DNA of 64,000 nt from Paenibacillus vietnamensis (GCF_020169515.1 NZ_JAHMHW010000005.1:248001-312000); one strand, 5' to 3'; numbered from the stretch's first letter, positions 34,671 through 44,354 are shown. A program made the numbers and translations. The notes: generated by a model from the sequence alone, not told the origin.

Positions 34671-34709
34671 GAGTAACTTACATAATAGGCTACAAATTTC
34701 TAACAGCCG

Positions 34710-34958
34710 CTATCGTTTTTTGTTTTTGTTGCCATTGGGGCGTTTGGCGGGTGAAGCGCCGCCGTTGTCCATTGACGTATCCGTGCCGTTAGCTCCGTTT
34801 CGGGCTGAGCTCTCGCCGCCGGATGAACCGCTGTCGCTGGATGTGCCGCTTCCGCCGGAGGAAACGGTGGTTTGAGTAATATTAATCGTGCCTACATTGC
34901 CGAAAATAATCGTTCCTTCGTTGTTTTCGATGATGATCCTTCCGATCTGGCATCCCAT
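34710..34958 (-). CDS. Small Ser/Gly-rich protein, possibly spore-associated
   Basis: 82 residues: an N-terminal beta-rich part (GRIIIENNEGTIIFGNVGTINITQ) followed by a low-complexity Ser/Gly/Asn tail and a basic end (NGNKNKKR). I do not recognise a family with confidence. The N-terminal strand pattern is faintly like small GerP-type spore proteins, and the gene at 58490 has a similar make-up, but this is only resemblance. A GGATTGCTGATGATA stretch gives a weak binding site. It stands alone, facing a repeat block. Confidence 0.5.
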   Translation of the reverse strand: MGCQIGRIIIENNEGTIIFGNVGTINITQTTVSSGGSGTSSDSGSSGGESSARNGANGTDTSMDNGGASPAKRPNGNKNKKR

Positions 34959-35043
34959 CTATCATCAGCAATCCTTTCATCGGCTCTATTAGATTCATAA
35001 TGCTGCATATACTCATTCTATGAGTCAATGAAAGGATAGGTAT

Positions 35044-35077
35044 TGGCGCTTCGTAGAGGTACAGGCGCCTTTTTTAT
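35044..35077 (+). terminator. Terminator-like hairpin
   Basis: GGCGC and GCGCC around a 14-base loop, followed by TTTTTT. The stem is short. It lies just before the GNAT remnant and has no clear plus-strand gene upstream. Confidence 0.45.
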
Positions 35078-35160
35078 GATGTTTGAGAGGAGGAGCATAA
35101 TCTATAGCGAATCTATATCTTACATTAATTTCCGTTTACTAAGAACTTATCGGGTTCATC

Positions 35161-35295
35161 ACGAATGCTCCCGAATTTGAATGGATGACCGGTATTCTGG
35201 GAACCAGGGATGCGCATGGGCTGTATGAGCAGTTTGAGTTTCAAAGAGAACCGGATCGGTTTATGAAAAGAGTGCCGCAAGCCCGGAAAACGTAA
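35161..35295 (+). pseudogene. C-terminal remnant of a GNAT N-acetyltransferase
   Basis: A 44-codon frame without a start ends at the TAA at 35293. Its residues (EWMTGILGTRDAHGLYEQF, then REPDRFMKR) match the typical C-terminal end of GNAT acetyltransferases, where (T/R)DAHGLYEKFGF and PxRFM are recurrent. The acetyl-CoA-binding core and everything before it are missing, so this is a leftover from a deleted gene. Confidence 0.7.
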
Positions 35296-35325
35296 TGGTA
35301 GCCGGAGAAATTTTTTAAGTCGCAG

Positions 35326-36816
35326 TCATCCATCGATCCTCTCACTCAAATAATCCGCTGTGCGTATAGCCAGGGCCACGGTCGTCAGCGTCGGGTTCGC
35401 CGCACCGCTTGAAGGCAGAACGCTGTTGTCGGCAACATACAAACCTCGAACGCCATGGAGCTGGCCGAAAGGATCGACCGCTGAAGTCAAAGGATCCTCT
35501 CCCATCCGGCACGTTCCCGACTCGTGATTGTCGTTTCCCGGGAGCGACAGGCATAGGGGGAGCATAAACGACGAAGATTTGCCCGTAATGGCGGCTGCCG
35601 CTTGCCGGATGAAATCCGCCATCCGATCGATCACTTCCCGGTCTTTGTCGCTATAAGAGAATTGAACCTGGATTTCCGGAACTCCATAAAGATCCCTCCG
35701 ATTTTTGTCCAGCATTACCCTGTTTTCAAACCTCGATTCGACCCTTCCGTAACTAAGAATACGCACCTCCCAATCCTCTCGGACCGGTTTTTGCTCATAT
35801 TGGGGATACCAGGCAAACGATCCCGGCCCCTGGATTTGCAGCTGAAACGGCCGCCCCTCCGAAGCCGGATACAGAATGCCTAACGTGCCGAGCACCTCCG
35901 GGAACCCTTCGACGTTCAGCGTTAAAACCCCCGTTAAACTGGAATGGTTCGTTAAATAACGGCCGATCGCCGGCCCTTGAATACCCGAATTCAGAAGAAG
36001 CCGCGGAGTCTCGAAGGTGCTGCCGGACAATATGATATTTTTTGCTTCGAGCGCATACGGTTTTAAATCCTTTGACATGACCGTAAGGCCCAGCGCTTGG
36101 CCATTTTCGACGTGAACCTGCACGGCGCGCGCCTTAACCGCAAAATCGAAAGACATCAAATTTAACGCCTCGGCAAAAAAGGAAATCGAACTGAAAAACG
36201 CATCCGAGCGGACTTCGCCATACCGGGTTGCGGTCAAATCAACTGCCATCGGAATCTCCACGGCATCGTCAAAACCCGTATTCCATAGTCTTTCCAGCAA
36301 AATTTGCGTGATTGAAGACCCGGCGGCATAAGCCTGCGTAACATGCATCGCTTGCTCTGCCAGCTTGTAATAAAACTGCATTTCCCGCAGCGGAATCGGC
36401 CATTGCCGCATATCGGAGGCTGGCATTCGGGGGCTGACCGTTCCCCAAGTCAGGGTTCTGCCGCCCAGCGCAAACAGCTGCCGGGCACCGGGAAATTCGG
36501 GAAGCGTGAGCCCAAGCGGCCTTAATATGCGCGGGTTATAGATGTAGTCAAACCATCGGCCCCGGTTCAATGTCGGCACGTTCCATGCATGTCCCGGAGT
36601 CATCAAGCCGCCCGCATCGATAATGCCGACTTTTCGTCCGGTTCCGCGCCATTGATTGCACAGCCGCCACAGCGCCGCGCCTCCCCCTGCACCTGTACCT
36701 ACTACCAGCACGTCATACCGGGTACGCTCCATCTGTTCCAATCCAACGAGAGGAATCCAGGTATCCTGCGGTGTTTCCGGGAAGGGCAGCGGACATGCAG
36801 GAAAAACAGAGTCCAT
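35326..36816 (-). CDS. GMC-family FAD-dependent oxidoreductase
   Basis: 496 residues. The FAD-binding motif GTGAGGG is at residues 40-46, preceded by the strand YDVLVV; ALGGRTLTWG is the second flavin contact; and the C-terminal GMC domain holds NDNHESGTCRMG with the active-site His, then GLYVADNSVLPSSGAANPTLT. GMC enzymes oxidise alcohols or sugars at FAD with O2 or another acceptor. No signal peptide is evident. GGAGG lies 8 bases before ATG 36816. A broken relative with a LysM-like N-terminus is at 58947. The neighbouring spore-surface gene at 37061 is divergent, which hints at a sporulation setting, but I see no convincing sigma-E/K boxes. Confidence 0.9.
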   Translation of the reverse strand: MDSVFPACPLPFPETPQDTWIPLVGLEQMERTRYDVLVVGTGAGGGAALWRLCNQWRGTGRKVGIIDAGGLMTPGHAWNVPTLNRGRWFDYIYNPRILRPLGLTLPEFPGARQLFALGGRTLTWGTVSPRMPASDMRQWPIPLREMQFYYKLAEQAMHVTQAYAAGSSITQILLERLWNTGFDDAVEIPMAVDLTATRYGEVRSDAFFSSISFFAEALNLMSFDFAVKARAVQVHVENGQALGLTVMSKDLKPYALEAKNIILSGSTFETPRLLLNSGIQGPAIGRYLTNHSSLTGVLTLNVEGFPEVLGTLGILYPASEGRPFQLQIQGPGSFAWYPQYEQKPVREDWEVRILSYGRVESRFENRVMLDKNRRDLYGVPEIQVQFSYSDKDREVIDRMADFIRQAAAAITGKSSSFMLPLCLSLPGNDNHESGTCRMGEDPLTSAVDPFGQLHGVRGLYVADNSVLPSSGAANPTLTTVALAIRTADYLSERIDG

Positions 36817-37060
36817 AGCGCATACCTCCGGGTCAAAATACGATTTTCAAGTATATGCATATGACTTTATTGAAATTTTTATGATATTATCTTTTTTTAC
36901 AAAATATAGGCGATAGCCGATAAATGCGCGCTTGTACCTGAGGAAAGAGCGCAGTCATTCTTGCCCTAGCAGATATATGATGGTAGGACACGGGAACAGA
37001 TCAGTCAGCAGGCTCCTGTCAGCTTTACATTGACCAGCCTATAAGGAGAGGTGGCTAAGA

Positions 37061-38287
37061 GTGAGTAATTGTATTCCTCCTAATGAAAAAAAGAATGTTT
37101 TATCCAAATTAAAAGACCTGAAGCTTCATGCTGCACCATACAAAAAAATTTGCAAAAAATGTGAAGAGAGTGTTGAAGTCGAGAAGACTATCATGAGGAT
37201 GGAATTCCACGAGAAGGTGATTAAAGGAAAAAGGAAATGCAAGAGGAAGCGCGGACCCGTCGGTCCTCAAGGGCCTGCAGGGCCAAGGGGACTTCGCGGA
37301 CCGCAAGGACCGCAAGGGCCGGCGGGACCTGGCTGTATAGAGCCGCCGCCTGTCGCCACTCAAATCGTGTATGTCAATAAAGCGGGTAATGACGCGACGG
37401 CAGACGGCTCCGAATGCCATCCGTTTCTGACGGTTACGGCGGCGATGGCTTCCATTGTGGACGCTACGCCAACGAAGCGTTATGCGATTGTCATCGGTCC
37501 CGGCAACTATTCCGAACCGCTGGTTCATCTTAAAGCAAACGTTCAATTAGTCGGAGCCAGCACTTTATTGACAAGATTGTCTATTCCGTTCGATATCAAC
37601 GATCCGACTTGGTTTGAAACCGGCTTTGTGAATGATAACCGTTCCGGCTTCGTTGATCTGACCCTGCTCACAGGCCCGCTTGACTTTAACTTTGTAACAG
37701 CCAGCAGCTTTAGCGGCAAGTTGTTTTTTGTCAGCGTCAATATAACACCGTCTCCGACCTTTACTGCTCTAACGACCTCCGTCAACCAAGTCAATATCCG
37801 GGATTGCATGCTGTCCTCCGGGTACACGCAAAACGGGATTAACATGGTTATGTTCGCATCCTTTGTTTCCAGCGGCAATATCGTAATCAACTCTCAAGCG
37901 ACGACAGATGCTCAAGTCAATCTGGTCGGCGGCGGCATCAACGGAAATGTGATCATCAACGTTCAATCCGGCCATATTCCGATCGATCCTTTGAATCTAA
38001 CCAGCTTTGCGATTACAGAAAATATTTTCAACCCGTTCCCGAATTCGGGGCAGCTTATCGTAAATGGAGTCAATAACGTAATCACAAGAGTCAGAGCGAC
38101 TGTCGATTCGATTCCGATTCGTTCCCGGGTAATACTCACTGGCACGAATACTACCCTAATTAGAGTGGACGATGCATTTGGACTAGCCTATACGTCTGGC
38201 AACCCGGCGAACTGGGTGGATCCTGATCCGACGACCGTACAAGAAGCATTGGATCGAATTGCAGCGCAAATTGGTCCTATAGCCTAA
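37061..38287 (+). CDS. Collagen-like repeat protein with beta-helix domain, probably spore surface
   Basis: 408 residues. The N-terminal 65 residues are Lys/Cys-rich with a CKKC pair; next comes a short collagen-like region of about nine Gly-Pro-X/Gly-X-X triplets (GPVGPQGPAGPRG onwards, residues 66-92); the rest resembles a right-handed beta-helix (pectate-lyase-like) with repeated short strands (YVNKAGNDATADGS start, many IxINxxS turns). The C-terminus WVDPDPTTVQEALDRIA is a motif I associate with Paenibacillus surface proteins. The start is GTG 37061 with AAGGAGAGGTGG upstream. There is no signal peptide, as usual for exosporium or coat proteins. Function: structural or adhesive; enzyme activity not shown. 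Confidence 0.8.
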   Translation: MSNCIPPNEKKNVLSKLKDLKLHAAPYKKICKKCEESVEVEKTIMRMEFHEKVIKGKRKCKRKRGPVGPQGPAGPRGLRGPQGPQGPAGPGCIEPPPVATQIVYVNKAGNDATADGSECHPFLTVTAAMASIVDATPTKRYAIVIGPGNYSEPLVHLKANVQLVGASTLLTRLSIPFDINDPTWFETGFVNDNRSGFVDLTLLTGPLDFNFVTASSFSGKLFFVSVNITPSPTFTALTTSVNQVNIRDCMLSSGYTQNGINMVMFASFVSSGNIVINSQATTDAQVNLVGGGINGNVIINVQSGHIPIDPLNLTSFAITENIFNPFPNSGQLIVNGVNNVITRVRATVDSIPIRSRVILTGTNTTLIRVDDAFGLAYTSGNPANWVDPDPTTVQEALDRIAAQIGPIA

Positions 38288-38350
38288 GGCCTGATGTCCG
38301 GCATCAGCAGAGAAATGTCAGGACAAGCCGTACAAGGTCAATAAGCTCAA

Positions 38351-38402
38351 AAAAAGCGGAAGCCCAGGAATGCATGACCGTTCCTGGGCCGCCGCTTTTT
38401 AT
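38351..38402. terminator. Bidirectional terminator between convergent genes
   Basis: AAAAAGCGG and CCCAGGAA pair with TTCCTGGG and CCGCTTTTT around a short loop. A-rich bases precede and T-rich bases follow the stem, so it can serve both the collagen-like gene and the minus-strand mannoside operon. Confidence 0.85.
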
Positions 38403-38427
38403 AAGTTAGACGTCGATATTCGGACGA

Positions 38428-39603
38428 TTAAACCGTTAAAGACATATTCCGCTCGATCAAAGCGATGCGCTGCTCCACGCAGGCGTAAGAGCGGAGCGGG
38501 TCCTCCGGCGTGTTAATGCAATAGTCAAGAAGCTGGCCGACCGTCGTTACCGCTACGTGGCAGCGGGTGTCCGACGACGCATAATAGATGTAGACGTCTC
38601 CGTTCTCTCTGGCGATGACGCCGTTGCAGAACGCTACGTTGGAGACGTCGCCAACCCGCTCGATGCCTTCCGGCGCAAGCAGGTGTCCGCCCGGGCGATG
38701 CGTGACCATGTCAGGCTCTTTCAGATCGGAGAGGAAGGCATACAGGACGTAACGAAGCCCGGCAGCAGTATTGCGCACTCCGTGAGCGATATGGATCCAG
38801 CCTTTATCCGTTTTGATCGGAGCGGGACCCTGGCCGTTCTTGACTTCCTTGATCGTATGATAATGGCGCTCATCGATAATCGTCTCGCTTTCGATCACCG
38901 CGTTCTCGATCGTAGCCGACAATCCCCAGCCGATGCCGCCGCCGGAGCCCGTATCGATGAAGCCGTCCTGCGGGCGGGTGTAGAACGCATATTGGCCGCC
39001 AACAAACTCGGGATGCAGCACGACGTTGCGCTGCTGGTTCGAAGCCGTCTTCAAATCCGCGAGACGCTCCCACTGCTTCAAATCTTTTGTTCTTACGATG
39101 CCGCATTGCGCAACGGCGCTGGATAAATCGCCCTTCGGAGCATTCGGGTCCTTTCTTTCCGTACAGAACAAGCCATAGATCCAGCCGTCCTCATGCTGAA
39201 CGAGTCTCATGTCATAAACGTTAATATCCGGATCGCTCGTCTCGGGCAGAAGAACCGGGAAATCCCGGAACCGGAAGCCGTCTACGCCGCTGTCGCTTTC
39301 GGCAATGGCAAAAAACGATTTGCGGTCATTGCCCTCAACTCTTGCAACGAGGTAGTATTTTCCGTTCAGGAAGATCGCTCCCGGGTTGAAGACGCAGTGG
39401 ACGCCAAGGCGTTCCATGAAATAGGGGTTCGTCTCCGGGTTGAAATCGTACTTCCACTCCAGCGGGGCATGCCCCGCTGTCAGCACGGGATGCTCGTACC
39501 GGTCGAAAATGCCGTTTCCGAGCTCTGCCGGCTTGTTTTTACGGGCGATTAGCGCCTCGTAGCGCTCTGTCAACTGCTGCTTGCGCTGTTGAAATAGACT
39601 CAT
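38428..39603 (-). CDS. GH130 phosphorylase, probably 4-O-beta-D-mannosyl-D-glucose phosphorylase
   Basis: 391 residues. Five-bladed propeller GH130 features are visible: [28 protein letters not shown], the region [10 protein letters not shown] holding the proton-donating Asp, and [19 protein letters not shown]. The closest pattern is the mannosylglucose phosphorylase group, which splits Man-beta-1,4-Glc with phosphate to mannose-1-phosphate and glucose in the cytoplasm. ATG 39603 is chosen (GGAGG about 10 bases upstream) over TTG 39612. It is the last gene of the operon GH113 - 2-epimerase - GH130, which gives the complete mannobiose route; the epimerase supplies its substrate. A dedicated mannosylglycan or mannobiose phosphorylase remains possible. 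Confidence 0.88.
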   Translation of the reverse strand: MSLFQQRKQQLTERYEALIARKNKPAELGNGIFDRYEHPVLTAGHAPLEWKYDFNPETNPYFMERLGVHCVFNPGAIFLNGKYYLVARVEGNDRKSFFAIAESDSGVDGFRFRDFPVLLPETSDPDINVYDMRLVQHEDGWIYGLFCTERKDPNAPKGDLSSAVAQCGIVRTKDLKQWERLADLKTASNQQRNVVLHPEFVGGQYAFYTRPQDGFIDTGSGGGIGWGLSATIENAVIESETIIDERHYHTIKEVKNGQGPAPIKTDKGWIHIAHGVRNTAAGLRYVLYAFLSDLKEPDMVTHRPGGHLLAPEGIERVGDVSNVAFCNGVIARENGDVYIYYASSDTRCHVAVTTVGQLLDYCINTPEDPLRSYACVEQRIALIERNMSLTV

Positions 39604-39626
39604 GAAATCCAATCCTCCATTATGAT

Positions 39627-40835
39627 TTAATGTGCTGCCGTCACGCCGCCAAGGCGCTCAAGCATTTCGAAGCATGCACGCCCGTTATGGTACGGGCATT
39701 TCCAAGGGCTGACCTTTTGCTCGTTGCTGCTCGGCTTTCCGTCGCGGGTCACGCTCCAATGCCATTCGCCGAACTCCTTGTCAACGATGAAGCTTTCAAT
39801 GAAACGCCAGGACCGCTCGGCCGCTTCGCGGTATTTGGCGTCGCCCGTCATCTGATAGGCATTATAAAAGCCGACGACCGCCTCGGCCTGCGGCCACCAG
39901 TCCTTGTGCGAATCGATTAGCGTGCCGTCACCGTCCGCCTCGTTAAACATGCCGCCGTCCGTGTCGATGCCTTCGTTCAAAGCTGCCTCCGCCATGCGGA
40001 GCGCGACGGCTTTTACCTCCTCCAGAAGCGCTTCATCGCCGAGCACCTCGGCCGCTTCGACAAGCAGCCAGCTGCCTTCGATATCGTGGCCGTACGAAAT
40101 ATGCTCCGATTTGCCGCTCCATTGCTCGTCGAAGAAGAGGATGAAGTGCGCGGTATCCGCGTCAACAATATGCTTGACCGTCACCTCGATCAGCTCCTTC
40201 AGCTTCCCGTGCAGCTGCTCCGACTTCCATACTCGGTACAGATTCGTATAGGCTTCCATGATATGGAGGTGGGTGTTCATCGATTTTTTCTCGTTCAAAT
40301 CCTTTTCGCTCAAGCTGTTGTCGTCCGTTTCCCGCCATTCCCGGGTCATCGCTTCGAAATATCCCTTGTACTCCTTGTCGTAGCTGTAACGTTCCAATAT
40401 ATCGTACAGCTCGACCGCCTGCCGGAACGCCGCCTCGTTACCCGTCGCCCGGTAATACTCGGAGAACGCATAGATGGCGAACGCTTGCCCGTACACCTGC
40501 TTCTTGGTATCCAGCGGATGTCCGCCGGCATCCACCATCCAGTACAGGCCGCCGAATTCCGGATCGATAAAATGTTCAAGGATGTACTGGTAGGCCCGAT
40601 CGGCGACGGCCAAATACCGTTCATCGCCGAAGAGGCGGAACGCCGACGCGAAGGTCCACAAAATGCGGGTGTTCAGCACAAGGCTTTTGCCCGCCTCGGG
40701 ATTCACGCTCAAGTCGCGGCCGATATAACCGTAAAAGCCGCCGCGCCGCTCGTCGACCGCATGATTCATCCAGAAGCCGAGGATATTGTCGTCCAGCTCC
40801 CTACGGATGCTGTTCAGCCACTGCCGATCACTCAT
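39627..40835 (-). CDS. Cellobiose/mannobiose 2-epimerase (AGE superfamily)
   Basis: 402 residues, the size of cellobiose 2-epimerases rather than of N-acylglucosamine epimerases. Family landmarks are [37 protein letters not shown] and GEWHWSV, with the conserved His residues of the (alpha/alpha)6-barrel. The enzyme converts the reducing-end mannose of mannobiose to glucose (or glucose of cellobiose to mannose). The start ATG 40835 overlaps the GH113 stop by 4 bases; an upstream open extension lies inside that gene. Placed between a mannanase and a GH130 phosphorylase, mannobiose to mannosylglucose is the natural role. Confidence 0.92.
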   Translation of the reverse strand: MSDRQWLNSIRRELDDNILGFWMNHAVDERRGGFYGYIGRDLSVNPEAGKSLVLNTRILWTFASAFRLFGDERYLAVADRAYQYILEHFIDPEFGGLYWMVDAGGHPLDTKKQVYGQAFAIYAFSEYYRATGNEAAFRQAVELYDILERYSYDKEYKGYFEAMTREWRETDDNSLSEKDLNEKKSMNTHLHIMEAYTNLYRVWKSEQLHGKLKELIEVTVKHIVDADTAHFILFFDEQWSGKSEHISYGHDIEGSWLLVEAAEVLGDEALLEEVKAVALRMAEAALNEGIDTDGGMFNEADGDGTLIDSHKDWWPQAEAVVGFYNAYQMTGDAKYREAAERSWRFIESFIVDKEFGEWHWSVTRDGKPSSNEQKVSPWKCPYHNGRACFEMLERLGGVTAAH

Positions 40836-41794
40836 CTTGCCGCACTCTCCTTTATTTTGGCTCCGAAAAATTCCCGGACCGTCCGCTCCGCCTGCTTGCC
40901 GAACATGCAGTAATCGTCGTTCCCGGAAGCCATGCTTTCCTCGTAAAGCTTCGCCGGCCAGTCCCACAGCATAAAGCCGCCGACCCAGCCGCGCTTCTCG
41001 CACGCCCCGAACATATCCTCGTAAAAGAGCCGCTGCGCCTCCTCGCTTGGCGCCCCCTGAAGTCCCCAATCGTTTGGCAGGTGTTGCGAGCCTTCACGGC
41101 TCGGGCAGCCGGCCTCCATGAAGAAAAACGGCTTTCCGTGACGAAGGGTAACCTGTTCGATCCGGTCCAGCTGCTCCTCCCAGGTGCCGACCGGGTAATA
41201 ACCGCTGGAGGAGATGACATCGACGGCATCCCACCATTTGACCTGATCCTCCTGGTATTTGTCGCAGTTGTAGGTCACGATCCCGGAATAAACGCGCCGA
41301 ACCTCTGCGATCAGGCTGCGCCATTCGGACTCGCGGCGGTCTGTCTGCACCATTTCGCAGCCGATGCACAGCATCTCGCAGCCGGTTTCCTCGGCGATTC
41401 GCGCATAATGAAGAATGAATTCCGTGTAGGAAGCGAACCATTCGGACCATTTCGGCTCGCAAGGAACGTCGATATCAAAAAAATTAATGTGAGCCCGCCA
41501 CGTACCGTCCGCGCAGTTGACGACCGGCTTCAGGCAGACCGATAAGCCAAGCTCCTTCGCTTTGCGGATGGCGGCATAAACCTCCTCGTCCGTAACGGTA
41601 GGGGCCTCGCGGAATTTGATTTGAGTTGCCTGCGCATGATCCTGAAGGGCGCCGAGAGTGATCGCCGTCCAATTCACGTTCAGCCGCTCGGCCATAAGCT
41701 CCATCGACCGGTCCGCCTCGGGTCCGGTCCAGGTGCCGCGGACACCGGTCCAGCCCCAGGTCATCCCGCCGATATAGGCGGATCGATTTGACAT
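40832..41794 (-). CDS. GH113 endo-beta-1,4-mannanase, intracellular
   Basis: 320 residues, the same length as the GH113 mannanase of Alicyclobacillus. The (beta/alpha)8-barrel has candidate catalytic residues Glu147 in IGCEM (acid/base) and Glu227 in FFFMEAG (nucleophile), 80 positions apart as in that enzyme. LNVNWTAIT near residue 40 and GFMLWDWPAK near the end are also typical. No signal peptide is present, so it probably trims imported manno-oligosaccharides to mannobiose or mannose. It is the first gene of the minus-strand operon, opening divergently from the transporter genes at 42078. The binding site reads GAGGCGATTTCA before ATG 41794. Confidence 0.87.
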   Translation of the reverse strand: MSNRSAYIGGMTWGWTGVRGTWTGPEADRSMELMAERLNVNWTAITLGALQDHAQATQIKFREAPTVTDEEVYAAIRKAKELGLSVCLKPVVNCADGTWRAHINFFDIDVPCEPKWSEWFASYTEFILHYARIAEETGCEMLCIGCEMVQTDRRESEWRSLIAEVRRVYSGIVTYNCDKYQEDQVKWWDAVDVISSSGYYPVGTWEEQLDRIEQVTLRHGKPFFFMEAGCPSREGSQHLPNDWGLQGAPSEEAQRLFYEDMFGACEKRGWVGGFMLWDWPAKLYEESMASGNDDYCMFGKQAERTVREFFGAKIKESAAR

Positions 41795-41846
41795 TGAAAT
41801 CGCCTCGTTTCTTGACTAACAGATTTTGTTATTGCTAATAATGCGT

Positions 41847-41860
41847 TTGTTATATAACAA
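41847..41860. promoter_or_regulatory. Perfect palindrome TTGTTATATAACAA in the divergent mannoside region
   Basis: This 14-bp palindrome lies 53 bases before the GH113 start and about 220 bases before the binding-protein gene, in the only space from which both arms of the locus can be controlled. A partial copy (TTTTGTTATTGC) follows 20 bases away. It is a good operator candidate for a LacI- or ROK-type regulator; the LacI gene at 32944 is the nearest suspect. Confidence 0.5.
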
Positions 41861-42077
41861 GTTAACAGGGATTCACTCCGGTTGGCAATACTTTTTTTTA
41901 TTACTTATTAATATACATAGGAACCCGAAAAATCCGCATCCGGCAACGAAGATAGCGTTTTCTCACGATGTCATTTGAAGACCAGAAATCGCAGTTGAAA
42001 CCATTTTAGTCCGTTCCTTTATCGGGTATGATCGGAATGTAAGCGGAATCAACAAACGATAGCAGGGGGATTGTAAG

Positions 42078-43379
42078 ATGAAAAAAACCTATTCGTTAGC
42101 TTTAGTTTCTGTAATCATGCTAACAACATTGGCGGCATGCGGAGGGAATAACGCGGAAACGAATAACACCTCGCAGACGAACAATGCGGGCAGCGGCACG
42201 GCGACGAGCGAGCCGGGCTCAGCATCGGACATTTCCGGCGAGCTTGTTTTTCTGACGAACAGGACGGACATGATCGACAAGCAGTACGCCGATTACGAGA
42301 AACGCTTTGAAGAGAAGTATCCGGGCGTCGACCTGAAGTTCGAAGCGATCACGGATTACGACAAAACGTTGAAAATCCGCATCGCCTCCGGCGACTTCCC
42401 GGACGTCGTATTTGTGCCGTCGATTCCGAATGCGGAGCTGCCGAACTATTTTGCGCCGCTCGATGACATCCAGTTCTCCGGAGACATTCACTTCAAGGAT
42501 TTGAAGGCGTACGAAGGCAAAATGTACGGCGTTTCCTCCGGCGGCTCGACGGTCGGCATCGTCTATAACAAAAATGCGTTCGAGAAGGCGGGCATTACGG
42601 AGCTGCCGAAAACATACGACGAATTTCTCGCGGCTTCGCAAAAGCTGAAGGACGCGGGCATCGTGCCGCTCGCTTCCAACTTTAAGGACAAATGGCCCCT
42701 CGATACCTGGGTATTCGACATTCCGACGCTGATCGGCGGAGATGCCGCCCACCAGAACAAGCGCGCGGAGACGGATACGCCTTACACGTTGGACAATGCT
42801 TACGGAAAATCATGGGGCATCATCCGCGAGCTTCACCAGAAAGGTTTCCTGGAAGCCGACGTGAACTCGACGAACTGGGAGCAATCGAAGAAGGACGTAG
42901 CCTCCGGCAAATACGGCATGTATTTGCTCGGCAACTGGGTCATCAACCAGGTGATCGAGAACGGGGCGCCGGCGGAGGATATCGGATTTTTCCCGTTCCC
43001 GGCCGACAACTCGGGCGTAGCGAAAGCGCCGCTTAACCCCGACTTCTTCTATGCGGTGAACAAAAACGGCAACGTGGGAGCCGCCAAAGCCTTCATTCAC
43101 TGGATGATCGAGGAATCGGGCTACGACGATTTTGCGGGCTTCATTCCGACGCTGAAGAGCAAGGAATCCAAGCTGCCGCAGCTGGCCGAATTTAACAGCT
43201 TTGCGCCGAAGTTTTTCGAGCCGGTTTCTCCGGTGGATGCGGCGACGCAAATCCAGAACAAGGCGCAGCTTGATCAGGCGGCGGCGGTTCAGGAGTTCGT
43301 GCTGTCGAAGGATCCTCAGAAGGTGCTCGACAAGGTAAACGCAGCCTGGGCGAAAGCGAAAAAGGATCTTGGACTATAG
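42078..43379 (+). CDS. Family-1 solute-binding lipoprotein for manno-oligosaccharides (predicted)
   Basis: 433 residues, lipoprotein with Cys21 (TLAAC), Asn/Thr/Ser-rich linker and a sugar-binding body; LVFLTNRTDMIDKQ, DVVFVPSIPNAELPNYFAPLDD and LLGNWVINQVIENGAP parallel the kinase-linked paralogue at 31642. AGCAGGGGGAT precedes the ATG. It heads the operon with two permeases and a response regulator and lies divergent from GH113/epimerase/GH130, so beta-manno-oligosaccharides are the likely ligand. A stem-loop directly after its stop probably lets it be made in excess over the permeases. No ATPase gene is present; a shared MsmX-type ATPase elsewhere is the usual solution in Bacilli. Confidence 0.92.
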   Translation: MKKTYSLALVSVIMLTTLAACGGNNAETNNTSQTNNAGSGTATSEPGSASDISGELVFLTNRTDMIDKQYADYEKRFEEKYPGVDLKFEAITDYDKTLKIRIASGDFPDVVFVPSIPNAELPNYFAPLDDIQFSGDIHFKDLKAYEGKMYGVSSGGSTVGIVYNKNAFEKAGITELPKTYDEFLAASQKLKDAGIVPLASNFKDKWPLDTWVFDIPTLIGGDAAHQNKRAETDTPYTLDNAYGKSWGIIRELHQKGFLEADVNSTNWEQSKKDVASGKYGMYLLGNWVINQVIENGAPAEDIGFFPFPADNSGVAKAPLNPDFFYAVNKNGNVGAAKAFIHWMIEESGYDDFAGFIPTLKSKESKLPQLAEFNSFAPKFFEPVSPVDAATQIQNKAQLDQAAAVQEFVLSKDPQKVLDKVNAAWAKAKKDLGL

Positions 43380-43382
43380 CGC

Positions 43383-43429
43383 AAAGGAGGCGCAGGGGCC
43401 GCCGCTTGTGGCGCTCCCTGCCGTCCTTT
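43383..43429 (+). promoter_or_regulatory. Intercistronic stem-loop between binding protein and permease
   Basis: AAAGGA and GCAGGG pair with CCCTGC and TCCTTT, leaving small internal bulges, in the 81-base gap after the binding-protein gene. With no strong T-run it probably stabilises the upstream message or partly terminates, giving more binding protein than permease. Confidence 0.65.
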
Positions 43430-43460
43430 CAATTAGAAAGAAGCAGGAAGGGGTTGTCCT

Positions 43461-44351
43461 ATGTTAAGCAGACTTCCTTTTAATAAGCAAAAAAGGGTTG
43501 TCATCATAAGTTTTGTCGCGCTGCCGCTGCTGCTGCTACTCACCTTCTCGTATTACCCGGCGCTTGAGCTGGTCAGGCTGAGCTTCACGAGCTGGGACGG
43601 GTTAAGTCCGGACAAGGAGTGGATCGGCTGGGCCAATTATAAGGAAGTGTTTTCGAATCCCGAGATTTTCGGCGTCTTCAAGCATAACTTTGCTTATTTC
43701 GCCGTCGGGATCGTGCAGAACATCGTTGCGATTTATTTTGCGGTGGTGCTGAACGGCAGGCTGAAGGGGAAAAACTTTTTCCGGCTGCTGCTCTTTTTGC
43801 CTTATATTTTAAACGGCGTTGCAGTTGCTTATCTGTTCGGGTATGTGTTTGACACGACGAACGGCTCGCTCAATTATTTGTTAGGACAGCTGGGCTTCGG
43901 TGCTTTATCCGAGACGAGCTGGCTCGGCAGCGAATCCTTTGTCAATTATACGCTTGCTTCCATCGGGTTTTGGCGGTTTATGGGCTTTAATATGGTTATT
44001 TATTTGGCGGCGCTCCAATCCATACCGGGCGACATTTACGAAGCGGCCTCCATCGACGGGGCTAACGGCTGGCAGCAATTTATTAGCATCACGCTTCCGA
44101 ACATTTACAAAATTATTGAGCTCAATTTGTTCCTGACGGTCACCGGCGCATTAGAGGTGTTCGATCTCCCGTTCGTGCTGACGAAGGGCGGTCCGGCAGG
44201 AGCGAGCGAAACCTTCGTTATGAAAATTCTCGAGACCGCGTTCCAGTTCAACAACTATGGGCTCGCTTCCGCCATGAGCGTCGTCTTGTTGCTATTTGTC
44301 ATCGTCGTATTGTCGATTCAGCGTTTCCTGCTGAACGGAAAGGGGGACTGA
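43461..44351 (+). CDS. ABC sugar transporter permease, MalF/UgpA type
   Basis: 296 residues with six predicted membrane helices. The cytoplasmic EAA loop reads EAASIDGANGWQQFISITLP and the usual N-terminal LTFSYYPALELVRLSFTSWDG is present, typical of CUT1 permeases. AAGCAGGAAGGGG lies before the ATG. It pairs with the permease starting 3 bases after its stop to form the membrane channel for the binding protein at 42078. Confidence 0.93.
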   Translation: MLSRLPFNKQKRVVIISFVALPLLLLLTFSYYPALELVRLSFTSWDGLSPDKEWIGWANYKEVFSNPEIFGVFKHNFAYFAVGIVQNIVAIYFAVVLNGRLKGKNFFRLLLFLPYILNGVAVAYLFGYVFDTTNGSLNYLLGQLGFGALSETSWLGSESFVNYTLASIGFWRFMGFNMVIYLAALQSIPGDIYEAASIDGANGWQQFISITLPNIYKIIELNLFLTVTGALEVFDLPFVLTKGGPAGASETFVMKILETAFQFNNYGLASAMSVVLLLFVIVVLSIQRFLLNGKGD

Positions 44352-44354
44352 CCG

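Noticed and set aside
40836-41069. 78-residue N-terminal extension of the 2-epimerase
   Set aside because: It lies inside the GH113 gene in another frame, and the ATG at 40835 has the usual 4-base overlap with the GH113 stop.
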